Shown here in pieces: positions 21,045 to 30,321 of a DNA stretch of 64,000 bases (position 1 is the stretch's first letter; each line of letters starts with the position of its first letter). Both the position numbers and the translations under genes were made by a program. The notes beneath the pieces are model-generated. The model ran no database searches, was not told where the DNA came from, and saw only the letters and a list, made by a program, of their open reading frames with translations. Where the stretch lies: positions 124,001 to 188,000 of the forward strand of contig NZ_SMAK01000004.1 of NCBI RefSeq assembly GCF_004346195.1, written 5' to 3'. Source of the stretch: Tepidamorphus gemmatus. GTDB taxonomy: Bacteria > Pseudomonadota > Alphaproteobacteria > Rhizobiales > Tepidamorphaceae.

Positions 21045-21921
21045 TCTGGACCTGCTCCCGGAGCTGGTCGACCACCGATTTCAGCTCGAGGCCGATCCGC
21101 GTCAATGCCACGTCATTCGACTTCGAGCACAATGTGTTGGCCTCGCGGTTGAATTCCTGCGTCAGGAACTCGAGCTTGCGACCGATCGGTCCGCCCGTGG
21201 CGATCAGATCTCGGGCGGCGGCGATATGCGCGGCCAGACGATCGAGCTCCTCGCGAATGTCAGCCTTCGTCGCCAGCAGCACCGCCTCCTGATGCAGCCG
21301 ACCCGGATCCAGAGCGGGAGCGGCCTCGACGAGCTGCGCGACCTGCTGGGCGAGCCTCGCTGCGATGGCCTCGGGGCGAAGCGAGGGCACCTGCTCGGCC
21401 TCCGTCACCAGGTCGGCGATCCGGGCAAGACGCGATTCGAGAATCGCGGCCAGCTGCGCCCCTTCAGCGCGACGCATCCGGACGAGCTCGTCGAGCGCCT
21501 CGTCGAGTCCGGCGATGAGGCGCGAATCAAGGTCGAGCCGGGTCTGCTCGTCGGCCAGATCGTCGTCGGATTCCAGAACGCCCCGCAGTGCCAGCAGACC
21601 ATCGGCGCGTGGCGGTGCGACCCTTGCCGAGGCAGTCATCGTGTCACAGGCGGCCAACAGCGCGGTCAGCACGGCCTCGTTGACCCTGACGCCGGCCGCC
21701 GAGGCAAGTCGCTGTACCGACAGCGACACCGACAGCGACCCGCGATCGATCCGCGCCTTGGTCCTTTCCCGCACGACGGGCTCGAGGCGCTCGAATCCGG
21801 CGGGTAGCCGCATTCTCAGATCGAGCCCGCGGCCATTCACCGAACGGATCTCCCAGTGCCACCTCTCCGTCTCGCCCGCGCCGTCGACGCGGGCGAAACC
21901 GGTCATGCTCGATACCGACAT
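21034..21921 (-). CDS. yicC: YicC-family endoribonuclease-like protein
   Basis: 295 residues. Members of this family are stress-related endoribonucleases; E. coli YicC has been implicated in sRNA decay. Seen: the N-terminal [29 protein letters not shown], and the C-terminal DUF1732 region [36 protein letters not shown] and EQVQNVE at the end. It overlaps gmk, the usual neighbour. Confidence 0.94.
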   Translation of the reverse strand: MSVSSMTGFARVDGAGETERWHWEIRSVNGRGLDLRMRLPAGFERLEPVVRERTKARIDRGSLSVSLSVQRLASAAGVRVNEAVLTALLAACDTMTASARVAPPRADGLLALRGVLESDDDLADEQTRLDLDSRLIAGLDEALDELVRMRRAEGAQLAAILESRLARIADLVTEAEQVPSLRPEAIAARLAQQVAQLVEAAPALDPGRLHQEAVLLATKADIREELDRLAAHIAAARDLIATGGPIGRKLEFLTQEFNREANTLCSKSNDVALTRIGLELKSVVDQLREQVQNVE

Positions 21922-22035
21922 CGGATCTTATGTCCAGGATATCGCAGGCGCCCGGGCACCTGCCGCTTCCGCAAAGCGGGCGGACCTTAGCCCGAGGACG
22001 GATGCCTCTCAAGCTGGCAGTCGGAAGCCCGACCG

Positions 22036-23271
22036 CTACTGTGTCACATTGAGATTGAGCCCGCGTAGGGTGCCGGTCGCAGCACCGCCGTCGTCGCCCT
22101 CCCCGATGTCCGCCGCCTTGCCGTCGGCAGCGGCCTCGGCCTCGCGGGCGCGGGCGGCATCGCGCTCGCGCCGTTGCCGTTCGAGCGCACGCCACTTCGC
22201 GACATTGCGGTTGTGTTCGTCGAGCGTGGCCGCGAAGATATGGCCGCCAGTGCCATCGGCGACGAAGTACAGTTCGTCCGTGCGCGACGGATTGGCGACC
22301 GCTTCCATGGCCGCACGCCCCGGATTGCCGATCGGCGTCGGCGGCAGACCGCTGATCTGGTAAGTATTGTACTTGTTCGGGGCGTCGAGTTCGCTGCGCG
22401 TGATCGTCCGGTATTCCAGGAAGGCGCGACCGCCATACAGGCCATAGAGGATGGTCGGGTCGGACTGCAGCCGCATGCCCTTCTTCAGGCGGTTGATGAA
22501 GACCGCTGCGACGCGCGGCCGTTCGTCAGCCCTGCCGGTTTCCTTCTCGACGATCGACGCTAGGATCACCAGTTCCTCGGGCGTCTGGATCGGAAGGTCC
22601 GGCAACCTGCGCTTCCAGATCTCCTCGAGTGCAGCCGCCTGCGCCCGCTGCATGCGCTGGATCAGCTGCATCCGCGTGGTGCCTCGGTCGAACTTGTAGG
22701 TCTCGGGCAGCAAGGAGCCCTCTGCCGGGATCTCGTCGATCTCCCCGATCAGGATCGGATCCTCGAGCAGCCGCGCGACAACCTGTTCGCTGGTATGCCC
22801 CTCGGGAATGGTCACCTGGTGAAGGATCGCCTTGCCCTCGACCAGGATGTCCATGATGTCGGCCATGCTGGCGTGTTCGGGGATGACATACTCGCCGGCC
22901 TTCAGCTGATTCTGCTGCTTGTGCAGCGCGACCCCGCCGACGAACACCCAATACTGACTGATCACCCCCTCGCGTTCGAGCTGGCGGGCAATCTCGCGCA
23001 GACCCTGCCCCTTCGCCACCGTGATGGTGCGAGCCGTCTCGAGCGGCCCCTTGCCCTCGAACTGCATCTTGCCGATGACCAGCAAGGCCCCGAGCGCGAT
23101 GACAACGAGCATCAGGAAGGTGAAGATCCCGCTCAGTGCCACGACGATCGAGCTCTTGGCCCGTCGCGAAGGTGGCGGAGGCGGAGCAGGTTCGGGCTGC
23201 AGGGCCTCCCGGGCGCTGCGGGGAGCAAACCGCCGGCCTACGGTGCGGTCGTCGCGATGTTCCTCGCTCAC
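22036..23271 (-). CDS. mltG: Endolytic murein transglycosylase MltG
   Basis: 411 residues. Inner-membrane lytic transglycosylase that ends nascent peptidoglycan strands. An N-terminal cytosolic segment rich in Arg and Pro precedes a single helix (IVVALSGIFTFLMLVVIALG), a LysM-like subdomain, and the YceG catalytic domain with ILASIVEKETGRADERP (catalytic Glu) and MRLQSDPTILYGLYGG. The start is GTG. A low-complexity charged tail (RQRRERDAARAREAEAAAD) follows the catalytic domain. Located between fabF and yicC as in many alphaproteobacteria. Confidence 0.95.
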   Translation of the reverse strand: MSEEHRDDRTVGRRFAPRSAREALQPEPAPPPPPSRRAKSSIVVALSGIFTFLMLVVIALGALLVIGKMQFEGKGPLETARTITVAKGQGLREIARQLEREGVISQYWVFVGGVALHKQQNQLKAGEYVIPEHASMADIMDILVEGKAILHQVTIPEGHTSEQVVARLLEDPILIGEIDEIPAEGSLLPETYKFDRGTTRMQLIQRMQRAQAAALEEIWKRRLPDLPIQTPEELVILASIVEKETGRADERPRVAAVFINRLKKGMRLQSDPTILYGLYGGRAFLEYRTITRSELDAPNKYNTYQISGLPPTPIGNPGRAAMEAVANPSRTDELYFVADGTGGHIFAATLDEHNRNVAKWRALERQRRERDAARAREAEAAADGKAADIGEGDDGGAATGTLRGLNLNVTQ

Positions 23272-23371
23272 CCTGTCCAGTCTCCCTGCGGGCTGCGACC
23301 AAGCGTCGGCGCCAGAGTATCGCGCATTTGGGCGAAAGCGTGAACCGGCGGGCTTTCGACGGTCAGCCGGT

Positions 23372-24637
23372 TCAGGCGTCGAACCTCCTGAGGATCAGGG
23401 AGGCATTGGTGCCGCCGAATCCGAATGAATTCGACAGGACCGTATTGATTTCCCTGCGCCGCGCCACATGCGGAACCAGATCGATCGGCGTATCCACCGA
23501 CGGATTGTCGAGATTGAGGGTCGGCGGTGCCACGTTGTCGCGAATTGCAAGTGTCGAGAAGATCGCCTCCACGGCTCCTGCCGCCCCGAGCAGGTGCCCG
23601 ATGGCCGACTTGGTCGACGACATCGAGATCCTGCCAGCCGCGTTGCCGACCAGCCGCGCCACGGCCCCCAGTTCGATCTCGTCGCCAAGCGGCGTAGACG
23701 TGCCGTGCGCGTTGACGTAATCGATCTCGGACACGTCGATGCCCGCCCGCTGAACGGCGGCCTGCATGCAACGGAAGGCTCCGTCCCCGTCAGCCGCCGG
23801 CGCGGTGATGTGATAGGCATCGCCGGAGAGCCCGTAGCCGATCAGTTCGGCATAGATGCGGGCGCCGCGTGCCCTGGCGTGGTCGAGCTCCTCGAGGACG
23901 ACGATGCCGGCCCCCTCTCCCATCACGAATCCGTCGCGGTCGCGATCGTAGGGACGCGAGGCGCGCTTCGGTTCGTCGTTGAAATTGGTCGACAAGGCCC
24001 GGCAGGCGGAGAAGCCGGCAAGCGCCAGGCGGCAGACGCCGCCTTCGGTGCCGCCGGCGACCATCACGTCTGCATCGCCCAGCGCAATCATGCGCGCGGC
24101 ATCGCCGATGGCGTGCGCACCCGTCGAGCAGGCGGTGACGACCGCGCTGTTGGGTCCCTTGAGGCCATGCCGGATCGAGATGTAGCCCGAGGCGAGATTG
24201 ATAAGGCGTCCGGGAATGAAGAACGGGCTCATCCGCCGCGCGCCCTTGTCGCGCAGCACCATGGCGCCTTCCTCAATGCCCTGCAGGCCGCCGATGCCGG
24301 AACCCACCAGCACGCCGGTGCGGATCTGGTCCTCCCGCGCGGTCGGCGCCCAGCCGGCATCATTGAGCGCCTGGGTCGCGGCCGCCATGGCGAAGACGAT
24401 GAAGTCGTCGACCTTGCGCTGCTCCTTCGGCTCCATCCACTGGTCGGGATTATAGGTCCCGTCGGTGCCGTCGCCGCGCGGAATCCGGCAGGCTATCTTG
24501 CAGGCGATGTCGGAGACGTCGAAATCGTCGACCTTGACGGCTCCGTTCTCGCCGGCGATGAGCCGCGACCAAGTCTCCTCGACGCCGCAGCCGAGCGGCG
24601 TGACCAGGCCGAGGCCGGTGATGACAACACGACGCAT
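23372..24637 (-). CDS. fabF: 3-oxoacyl-ACP synthase II FabF
   Basis: 421 residues from the ATG at 24637 (MRRVVITGLGLVTPLG). Elongating condensing enzyme of type II fatty acid synthesis. Catalytic triad in context: Cys of VVTACSTGAHAIGDA, His of VNAHGTSTPLGD and His of SAIGHLLGAAGAVEA, plus the C-terminal SNSFGFGGTNASLI. It follows acpP by 74 bp, the classical acpP-fabF pair. Confidence 0.97.
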   Translation of the reverse strand: MRRVVITGLGLVTPLGCGVEETWSRLIAGENGAVKVDDFDVSDIACKIACRIPRGDGTDGTYNPDQWMEPKEQRKVDDFIVFAMAAATQALNDAGWAPTAREDQIRTGVLVGSGIGGLQGIEEGAMVLRDKGARRMSPFFIPGRLINLASGYISIRHGLKGPNSAVVTACSTGAHAIGDAARMIALGDADVMVAGGTEGGVCRLALAGFSACRALSTNFNDEPKRASRPYDRDRDGFVMGEGAGIVVLEELDHARARGARIYAELIGYGLSGDAYHITAPAADGDGAFRCMQAAVQRAGIDVSEIDYVNAHGTSTPLGDEIELGAVARLVGNAAGRISMSSTKSAIGHLLGAAGAVEAIFSTLAIRDNVAPPTLNLDNPSVDTPIDLVPHVARRREINTVLSNSFGFGGTNASLILRRFDA

Positions 24638-24711
24638 TTCAGACGATCCAGCTGATCGGGTGCCGCGCCTCGGGCCCTGCACAGGAGACCTCCGCGGACG
24701 GCGTCGACCCG

Positions 24712-24948
24712 TTAGGACGCGTTCTTCTCGAGGAACTTCACCGCATCGCCGACGGTGAGGATTGTCTCTGCCGCGTCGTCCGGGATCTCGCAGCCGAACT
24801 CCTCCTCGAAGGCCATCACCAGCTCGACCGTGTCGAGGCTGTCGGCCCCCAGGTCGTCGATGAAGCTGGCGTTCTCGGTGACCTTGTCGGCCTCGACGCC
24901 GAGGTGCTCCACGACGATCTTCTTCACCCGTTCCGCAATGTCGCTCAT
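24712..24948 (-). CDS. acpP: Acyl carrier protein
   Basis: 78 residues, acidic. The phosphopantetheine attachment Ser is in [20 protein letters not shown]. It carries acyl chains between Fab enzymes. A 224-bp gap separates it from fabG upstream, room for its own promoter as is common for this very highly expressed gene, though I could not assign one. A ribosome-binding sequence is not striking. Confidence 0.98.
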   Translation of the reverse strand: MSDIAERVKKIVVEHLGVEADKVTENASFIDDLGADSLDTVELVMAFEEEFGCEIPDDAAETILTVGDAVKFLEKNAS

Positions 24949-25172
24949 CCTGTCATCCCCGATCTAGCGGTCGATTACGTCTCATCATTCAGTTTGTCGG
25001 GAAGCGTGCGAGGTGGACAGAGCCTCCGGCGGGTGCCGCATCCGTCCTTCGATCCCGGTCCGGCTGACGGTATTCGCCCTGCCGGAAGTTCGCGGCTAGT
25101 AGCACACTTTCCCGGCATTGACCAGAACGCCCCGGCTCCGTTGCCGGGCTCCGGCTCGATTCCCGAAACTGT

Positions 25173-25910
25173 TCAAATCATTGCCATTCCGCCGTTCACA
25201 TGGAGCGTCTGCCCGGTGACGTAGGCGGCCTCGTCGCTGGCAAGATAGACGACGGCCGCGGCGATCTCGGCCGGCAGTCCGAGCCGGCCGGCCGGGACCC
25301 GCGACAGCGCCGCCTCGCGCTGCTTGTCGTTCAGCGCATCGGTCATCGCGGTCTCGATGAAGCCGGGCGCCACACAGTTGACCGTGATCCCGCGCGAGGC
25401 GACCTCGAGCGCGAGCGCCTTCGACATGCCGATCATGCCAGCCTTGGCGGCCGCATAGTTGCCCTGGCCCGGATTGCCGGTGACGCCGACGATCGAGGTG
25501 ATGCCGATGATGCGACCGGAGCGACGTCGCATCATGCCGCGCACGGCGGCACGCGCAAGGCGGAAGCCGGCGGTCAGGTTGACGGCCAGCACGGTGTCCC
25601 ACTCCTCGTCCTTCATCCGCATGAAGATGTTGTCACGCGTGATCCCGGCATTGTTCACCAGGATATCGAGGCGACCCATCGTCTCCTCGGCCTCGCCGGC
25701 GAGTGCGTCGACGGCCGCCGGATCGCGGAGATCGCAGGGCAGGACGTGAACCCGCCCGTCGAGCTCGGCGGCGAGCGAGGCGAGCGCATCCGCGCGCGTT
25801 CCCGAGACCGCCACCGTGGCACCACGCGCATGCAGGGCCCGGGCGATGGCGCCGCCGATGCCCCCGGTTGCACCGGTGACCAGCGCGCATTTGCCGCTCA
25901 GATCGAACAT
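25173..25910 (-). CDS. fabG: 3-oxoacyl-ACP reductase FabG
   Basis: 245 residues. NADPH-dependent ketoreductase of fatty acid elongation. SDR motifs: ALVTGATGGIGGAIAR (cofactor), ILVNNAGITRDN, catalytic Ser-Tyr-Lys in ITSIVGVTGNPGQGNYAAAK, and VAPGFIETAMTD. GGAGG lies 5 nt before the ATG. 51 bp downstream of fabD. Confidence 0.97.
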   Translation of the reverse strand: MFDLSGKCALVTGATGGIGGAIARALHARGATVAVSGTRADALASLAAELDGRVHVLPCDLRDPAAVDALAGEAEETMGRLDILVNNAGITRDNIFMRMKDEEWDTVLAVNLTAGFRLARAAVRGMMRRRSGRIIGITSIVGVTGNPGQGNYAAAKAGMIGMSKALALEVASRGITVNCVAPGFIETAMTDALNDKQREAALSRVPAGRLGLPAEIAAAVVYLASDEAAYVTGQTLHVNGGMAMI

Positions 25911-25961
25911 CGAACCTCCAATCCGCTCCGGACCGACGACTCGGGACCGACGATACAGCGT

Positions 25962-26903
25962 TCAGCAGCGCGACGCGACGAGCGCCGCGACATCCTCCGG
26001 CGTACCGACCGCAGCGGCGGCAACCGACCGGTCGATCCGTTTGGTAAGACCCGTCAGCACCCGGCCGGCACCGATCTCCTTGAGTTCGCTGACGCCGTTT
26101 GCCGCCATCCACAGGACGCTCTCGCGCCAGCGGACGGTACCCGTGACCTGCTCGACAAGCCGGCGCCGGATCTCCTCCGGATCGCGGATCGGTGCGGCCA
26201 GCACATTGCAGACCACCGGGACCGCCGGCGCGCTGACCGCCGTTGCCGCCAGCGCCGCGCGCATCACCTCGGCGGCCGGCGCCATCAGGGCACAATGGAA
26301 GGGCGCGCTTACCGGCAGCAGCATCGCCTTCATAGCACCCTTGCCGCGCGCGATCTCGCAGGCGCGCTCGACCGCCGCCTTCGCGCCGCTGACGACCACC
26401 TGGCCCGGGGCATTGTCGTTGGCGGCCTGGCAGACCTCGCCCTGCGCGGCCTCCTCGGCAACGGTCAGCGCGGTCTCGTAGTCGAGACCGAGCAGCGCCG
26501 CCATCGCCCCCTCGCCGACCGGAACGGCCGCCTGCATCGCGCGGCCGCGGGTGCGCAACAGTCGCGCGGCATCGGCCAGCTCGATCGCGCCCGCGGCGGC
26601 CAGCGCCGAATATTCGCCGAGCGAATGGCCGGCTACGAAGGTGGCAGTGTCGGCGAGCCGCACGCCCTCGGCCTCCAGCGCCCGGACGACGGCCATGCTG
26701 ACCGCCATCAAGGCCGGCTGGGCATTCTCGGTAAGGGTCAGCCGGTCCTCAGGCCCCTCCCAGATCACCGCCGACAAGCGCTCGCCCAATGCCTCGTCGA
26801 CCTCGTCGAACACCGCGCGCGCGGCCGGATAGGCTTCGGCCAGCGCCCGCCCCATGCCGACGGTCTGGCTGCCCTGCCCGGGAAAGACGAAAGCAATGCT
26901 CAT
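25962..26903 (-). CDS. fabD: Malonyl-CoA:ACP transacylase FabD
   Basis: 313 residues from the ATG at 26903, where the family sequence IAFVFPGQGSQTVGMG begins; an open frame to 27017 is not conserved-looking. The active-site Ser is in GHSLGEYSALAAAG; the catalytic His is in APFHCALMAPA and the malonyl-binding Arg in LLRTRGRAMQAA. First gene of the leftward fab block, divergent from rpsF. Confidence 0.97.
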   Translation of the reverse strand: MSIAFVFPGQGSQTVGMGRALAEAYPAARAVFDEVDEALGERLSAVIWEGPEDRLTLTENAQPALMAVSMAVVRALEAEGVRLADTATFVAGHSLGEYSALAAAGAIELADAARLLRTRGRAMQAAVPVGEGAMAALLGLDYETALTVAEEAAQGEVCQAANDNAPGQVVVSGAKAAVERACEIARGKGAMKAMLLPVSAPFHCALMAPAAEVMRAALAATAVSAPAVPVVCNVLAAPIRDPEEIRRRLVEQVTGTVRWRESVLWMAANGVSELKEIGAGRVLTGLTKRIDRSVAAAAVGTPEDVAALVASRC

Positions 26904-27302
26904 GGAAGCGGTCCCGACGTCGTCGATCTCGTCATGATGTCCGCGGGTGCCCCGGCCCCGAACGGGGACATGAACCCGAACCGGGGCGCACAGACAACGG
27001 CAGGCTGCACATGTCAAGCGCCGAGCGCGTCGTGTCTACCGTCGACCCGACGCCACTCCCCGCCCCGCAGTGACGCGCGTCGCTGAACGCGATGCTTGCC
27101 TTTTGACGCGATTGCCGTATATCAGCGCGATCCGGTCGACCTGTGGCCGGAGGCTGAACGGAAGGCCGTCCCCTGATGGGCGGCAGGGCATGGTGCCCGG
27201 CTTCCCGTGTCTCCGCTCTCGAGATCCTTGTCGAACGCCTTTCCGGAGGCTTCGAAGAGGCTTTGCGCCTTAGGCGGCCGATCGAAACGGAAAGGATGAA
27301 AG
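26904..27302. other. Divergent fabD/rpsF intergenic region
   Basis: 399 bp between the fabD start and the rpsF start. It holds the likely rpsF promoter at 27096-27123 and about 180 nt of transcribed leader with several short inverted repeats (for example GGGCA-TG-GTGCCC near 27188). I see no open frame worth calling and no recognisable fabD promoter. Confidence 0.5.
27096..27123 (+). promoter_or_regulatory. Candidate promoter of the rpsF operon
   Basis: A sigma70-like pair: -35 TTGCCT at 27096-27101 and -10 TATATC at 27118-27123 with a 16-bp spacer, in a short AT-richer patch of otherwise GC-rich DNA. It sits about 180 nt before rpsF, leaving a long leader. Not experimentally supported. Confidence 0.4.
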
Positions 27303-27773
27303 ATGCCACTCTACGAGCACGTGTTCCTGGCGCGCCAGGACATGTCGGCGCAGCAGGTCGAGGCGCTGACGGAGCAGTTGAAGTCGATCCTGGAGCAGGG
27401 TGGCGGCAAGGTCGCCAAGACCGAATACTGGGGCGTCCGCCCATTGACGTTCCGTATCAAGAAGAACCGCAAGGCCCACTATTCGCTGCTGAACATCGAC
27501 GCGCCGCACAGCGCGGTCGCCGAGATGGAGCGGCAGATGAGCCTCAGCGACGACATCCTTCGCTTCATGACGGTCCGCGTCGAGGAGCACGAGGAGGGGC
27601 CGTCGGCCATTCTGGCCCGGCGTGATCGCGATGACCGCGGCGAGCGCCGCGGCGATCGGGGCGACAGGCCGGGCGGCTTCCGGAGCGACAGGGGCGACCG
27701 CGGGGATCGCGGCGACCGCCGCCCCTCCCGGTTCCGTGACGAGGCCGGCCGCGAAGGGGGAATTGAACCATGA
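27303..27773 (+). CDS. rpsF: 30S ribosomal protein S6 with charged tail
   Basis: 156 residues. Residues 1-100 are typical S6 ([54 protein letters not shown]). From about residue 105 there is an Arg/Asp/Gly-rich tail containing repeated DRGDR-like units. Tails of variable length are known on alphaproteobacterial S6, though this one is especially repetitive. The stop overlaps the rpsR start by 4 bp, matching S6-S18 heterodimer assembly in the 30S platform. Confidence 0.97.
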   Translation: MPLYEHVFLARQDMSAQQVEALTEQLKSILEQGGGKVAKTEYWGVRPLTFRIKKNRKAHYSLLNIDAPHSAVAEMERQMSLSDDILRFMTVRVEEHEEGPSAILARRDRDDRGERRGDRGDRPGGFRSDRGDRGDRGDRRPSRFRDEAGREGGIEP

Positions 27774-28024
27774 GCATCCCGAACATCGCGCAGCTGCCGG
27801 TCCGCCGGCCCTTCCACCGCCGCCGCAAGACCTGTCCGTTCTCCGGCGCCGACGCCCCGAAGATCGACTACAAGGACGTCCGGCTGCTGCAGCGCTACAT
27901 TTCCGAGCGTGGCAAGATCGTGCCGAGCCGCATCACCGCGGTCTCGGCGAAGAAGCAGCGCGAGCTCGCCAAGGCGATCAAGCGCGCCCGCTTCCTGGGC
28001 CTGTTGCCGTACGTCGTGAAGTGA
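27770..28024 (+). CDS. rpsR: 30S ribosomal protein S18
   Basis: 84 residues. Basic platform protein partnering S6. Seen: [39 protein letters not shown] and the closing [13 protein letters not shown]. Coupled to rpsF by ATGA overlap. Confidence 0.98.
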   Translation: MSIPNIAQLPVRRPFHRRRKTCPFSGADAPKIDYKDVRLLQRYISERGKIVPSRITAVSAKKQRELAKAIKRARFLGLLPYVVK

Positions 28025-28027
28025 GCC

Positions 28028-28047
28028 CGCACGGCAGTTGCCGTGCG
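28028..28047. repeat. 20-bp palindrome after rpsR
   Basis: CGCACGGCA-GT-TGCCGTGCG, an exact inverted repeat, starts 4 bp after the rpsR stop. No T-run follows, so it is better read as a processing site or partial attenuator than as a full terminator. The 213-bp rpsR-rplI spacer also contains GGGCCGGCCC and GAGCCGGCTC palindromes and no supportable gene. Confidence 0.5.
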
Positions 28048-28237
28048 GCCGGTTGGGCCGGCCCGTCTCCGGGAGCCGGCTCTAACCGCCAGATCAGGCG
28101 GGACAGCTGAGACGATGACGAGAGACATCGACCCGGCCATCGCTATCGCTGAGGCCCCGCGGAGGCGCACTCCACGGGGCGGCATGGCGCGTCCAGCCAC
28201 TCTCCGAGACCTCTAGTCATTCCCCAAGGAGACCGAA

Positions 28238-28804
28238 ATGCAAGTCATCCTGCTCGAGCGCATCCCCAAGCTGGGCCAGATGGGCGACGAGGTGCGCGTT
28301 CGCGCCGGCTATGCGCGCAACTATCTGCTGCCGCAGCGCAAGGCGCTGCGTGCCACCGAGGCGAACCGGAAGCTGTTCGAGTCGCAGCGTGCCCAGCTCG
28401 AGGCGCGCAATCTCGAACTCAGGAGCGAGGCCCAGAGCGTCGCGACCCGTCTCGACGGCCAGACGGTGGTGATGATCCGTTCGGCCGGCGAGCGCGGACA
28501 GCTCTACGGTTCCGTCTCGACGCGCGACATCGCCGAGGCGCTGACCGAGGCAGGCTTCAGCGTCGCGCGAAGCCAGGTCGTGCTGCACACCCCGATCAAG
28601 AATCTCGGCGTCTTCGAGGTGCCGGTCCGCCTTCACCCCGAAGTCGAGGCGGTGGTAAGGATCAACGTCGCCCGCACCCCGGAAGAGGCCGAGCGCCAGG
28701 CGCGCGGCGAGGACGTGACGCTTCCCGAGACCGACGACGTTGAGGCGCCGATCGAAGAGGAAGCCTTCTTCGAGGAGACGGCCAGCAACGAGGACTCCGC
28801 CTAG
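28238..28804 (+). CDS. rplI: 50S ribosomal protein L9
   Basis: 188 residues. N-terminal rRNA-binding domain [19 protein letters not shown], then [16 protein letters not shown], the long connecting helix ([20 protein letters not shown]), and the C-terminal domain with [14 protein letters not shown] and [14 protein letters not shown]. The acidic tail after about residue 160 is typical of alphaproteobacteria. AAGGAG lies 7 nt upstream. Confidence 0.98.
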   Translation: MQVILLERIPKLGQMGDEVRVRAGYARNYLLPQRKALRATEANRKLFESQRAQLEARNLELRSEAQSVATRLDGQTVVMIRSAGERGQLYGSVSTRDIAEALTEAGFSVARSQVVLHTPIKNLGVFEVPVRLHPEVEAVVRINVARTPEEAERQARGEDVTLPETDDVEAPIEEEAFFEETASNEDSA

Positions 28805-28870
28805 CCTCGCCGACACCCGCCTGTTCCGACGGGAACACCGGCAGGTCTACGTGGCGTTGACGACATCCGA

Positions 28871-28910
28871 GCGCCCTGGCCGATTGAACGTCCGGGGCGC
28901 TTGATGCTTT
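28871..28910 (+). terminator. Candidate terminator after rplI
   Basis: A 9-bp stem, GCGCCCTGG (28871-28879) pairing with CCGGGGCGC (28892-28900) with one G-T pair, a 12-nt loop, then TTGATGCTTT. Placement 67 bp after the rplI stop suits termination of the rpsF-rpsR-rplI message, though the T-run is interrupted. Confidence 0.5.
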
Positions 28911-28913
28911 AAT
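28884..28913 (+). promoter_or_regulatory. Candidate promoter for the cfa-like gene
   Basis: -35 TTGAAC at 28884-28889 and -10 TTTAAT at 28908-28913, spacer 18 bp, about 40 nt before the ATG at 28954. It overlaps the terminator stem, so either reading may be coincidental. Confidence 0.35.
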
Positions 28914-28953
28914 CCGCAACCGCTGGGACTCTGGGGGAAGCGGCGGATCGGAC

Positions 28954-30210
28954 ATGGGCAGCCTGCTCGAATATGCGTTGTCGAAGGTGGTGCGTGAGGG
29001 AAACCTCCGCGTTACCGACCATGCTGGCATCACGCATAGCTTCGGCGACGGCACCGGCACCCCGGTCCACGTCCGCTTCACGTCCGCCGCGGCCGAACGA
29101 TCGGTGCTGATGAACCCCGAGCTGCGGCTCGGCGAATGCTTCATGGATGGCACCTTCGTCGTCGAGGAAGGGACGATCTACGACTTCCTCGATATCGTTC
29201 TGCGGCACGAGGAAACCGGCGCGCTGCCCTGGTGGGTGCTGGCCCTGCGCGGAATGCGGTATCTCACGCGCCGGCTGCGCCAGTTCAATCCGACCGGTCG
29301 GGCGCGCCGCAACGTCGCGCATCACTACGATCTCGACGGACGGCTCTATCGGCTGTTTCTCGATCCCGACCTGCAATATTCGTGTGCCTACTTCGAGACG
29401 GCGACCACAACGCTGGAAGAGGCGCAGCTCGCGAAGAAGCGGCATCTGGTTTCCAAGCTCGCGCTTTCCCCCGGCCAGCGGGTCCTTGACATCGGTTCGG
29501 GATGGGGCGGTCTCGGCCTCTACATCGCCGAGACGCACCCGGTCTCGGTCGTCGGCGTGACGCTCAGCACCGAGCAGCATGCGGTCAGCAACGAGCGGGC
29601 CCGCAGCAAGGCCATGGCGGACCGTGTGGAGTTCCGCCTGTCCGACTATCGCAAGCTCGACGAGCGGTTCGACCGGATCATCTCCGTGGGCATGTTCGAG
29701 CATGTCGGCGTCGGCCACTATGACGAGTTCTTCCGCAAGGTGCGCGACCTCCTCGCCGATGACGGCGTGATGGTGCTGCATTCGATCGGCCGGTTCGGCC
29801 GGCCAGGCGACACCAACTCCTGGATCCAGAAATACATCTTTCCCGGCGGCTATATCCCTGCCCTGTCGGAGGTGATGCCGGCCATTGAGCGGGCCGGCCT
29901 AAAGGTTACCGATATAGAGATACTGCGCCTTCACTATGCCGAAACGCTCCGGGAGTGGCGCCGGCGCTTCATGGCGCATCGCGACGAGGCCATGAGGCTG
30001 TATGACGAACGGTTCTGCCGGATGTGGGAATTCTATCTTGCCGGCTCGGAGATCTCCTTCCGGCATCAGGGGATGATGAACTTCCAGATCCAGCTCGTGA
30101 AGAATCAGAACGCCCTGCCGCTGACGCGCGGCTACATGGAACAGGCGGAGAATGCCCTGCGGCTGCGCGACGGGCCGCTGATTCCCGGCCGTTCGCAGGC
30201 CGCTGAGTAG
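28954..30210 (+). CDS. cfa: Cyclopropane-fatty-acyl-phospholipid synthase family methyltransferase
   Basis: 418 residues. SAM-dependent modification of unsaturated phospholipid acyl chains. An N-terminal lipid-binding region (GECFMDGTFVVEEGTIYDFL) precedes NVAHHYDLDGRLYRLFLD and LQYSCAYFE. The SAM site is RVLDIGSGWGGLGLYIAE, followed by GVTLSTEQHAVS and SVGMFEHVGVGHYDEFF, where the Glu-His pair and FRHQGMMNFQIQL fit the active site. E. coli Cfa is slightly shorter. Family membership is firm; exact product (cyclopropane or other methylated chain) is inference. Confidence 0.9.
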   Translation: MGSLLEYALSKVVREGNLRVTDHAGITHSFGDGTGTPVHVRFTSAAAERSVLMNPELRLGECFMDGTFVVEEGTIYDFLDIVLRHEETGALPWWVLALRGMRYLTRRLRQFNPTGRARRNVAHHYDLDGRLYRLFLDPDLQYSCAYFETATTTLEEAQLAKKRHLVSKLALSPGQRVLDIGSGWGGLGLYIAETHPVSVVGVTLSTEQHAVSNERARSKAMADRVEFRLSDYRKLDERFDRIISVGMFEHVGVGHYDEFFRKVRDLLADDGVMVLHSIGRFGRPGDTNSWIQKYIFPGGYIPALSEVMPAIERAGLKVTDIEILRLHYAETLREWRRRFMAHRDEAMRLYDERFCRMWEFYLAGSEISFRHQGMMNFQIQLVKNQNALPLTRGYMEQAENALRLRDGPLIPGRSQAAE

Positions 30211-30321
30211 ACGTCAAGAGTCGCGTTCGACAGTCTTGACGATCTGTTAACGAAGCTGGAAACCGCGCAAACTGCGCATGCGGGATTCGCGCCACGGCGC
30301 AGCATCCCATAGTTCAGAGCC

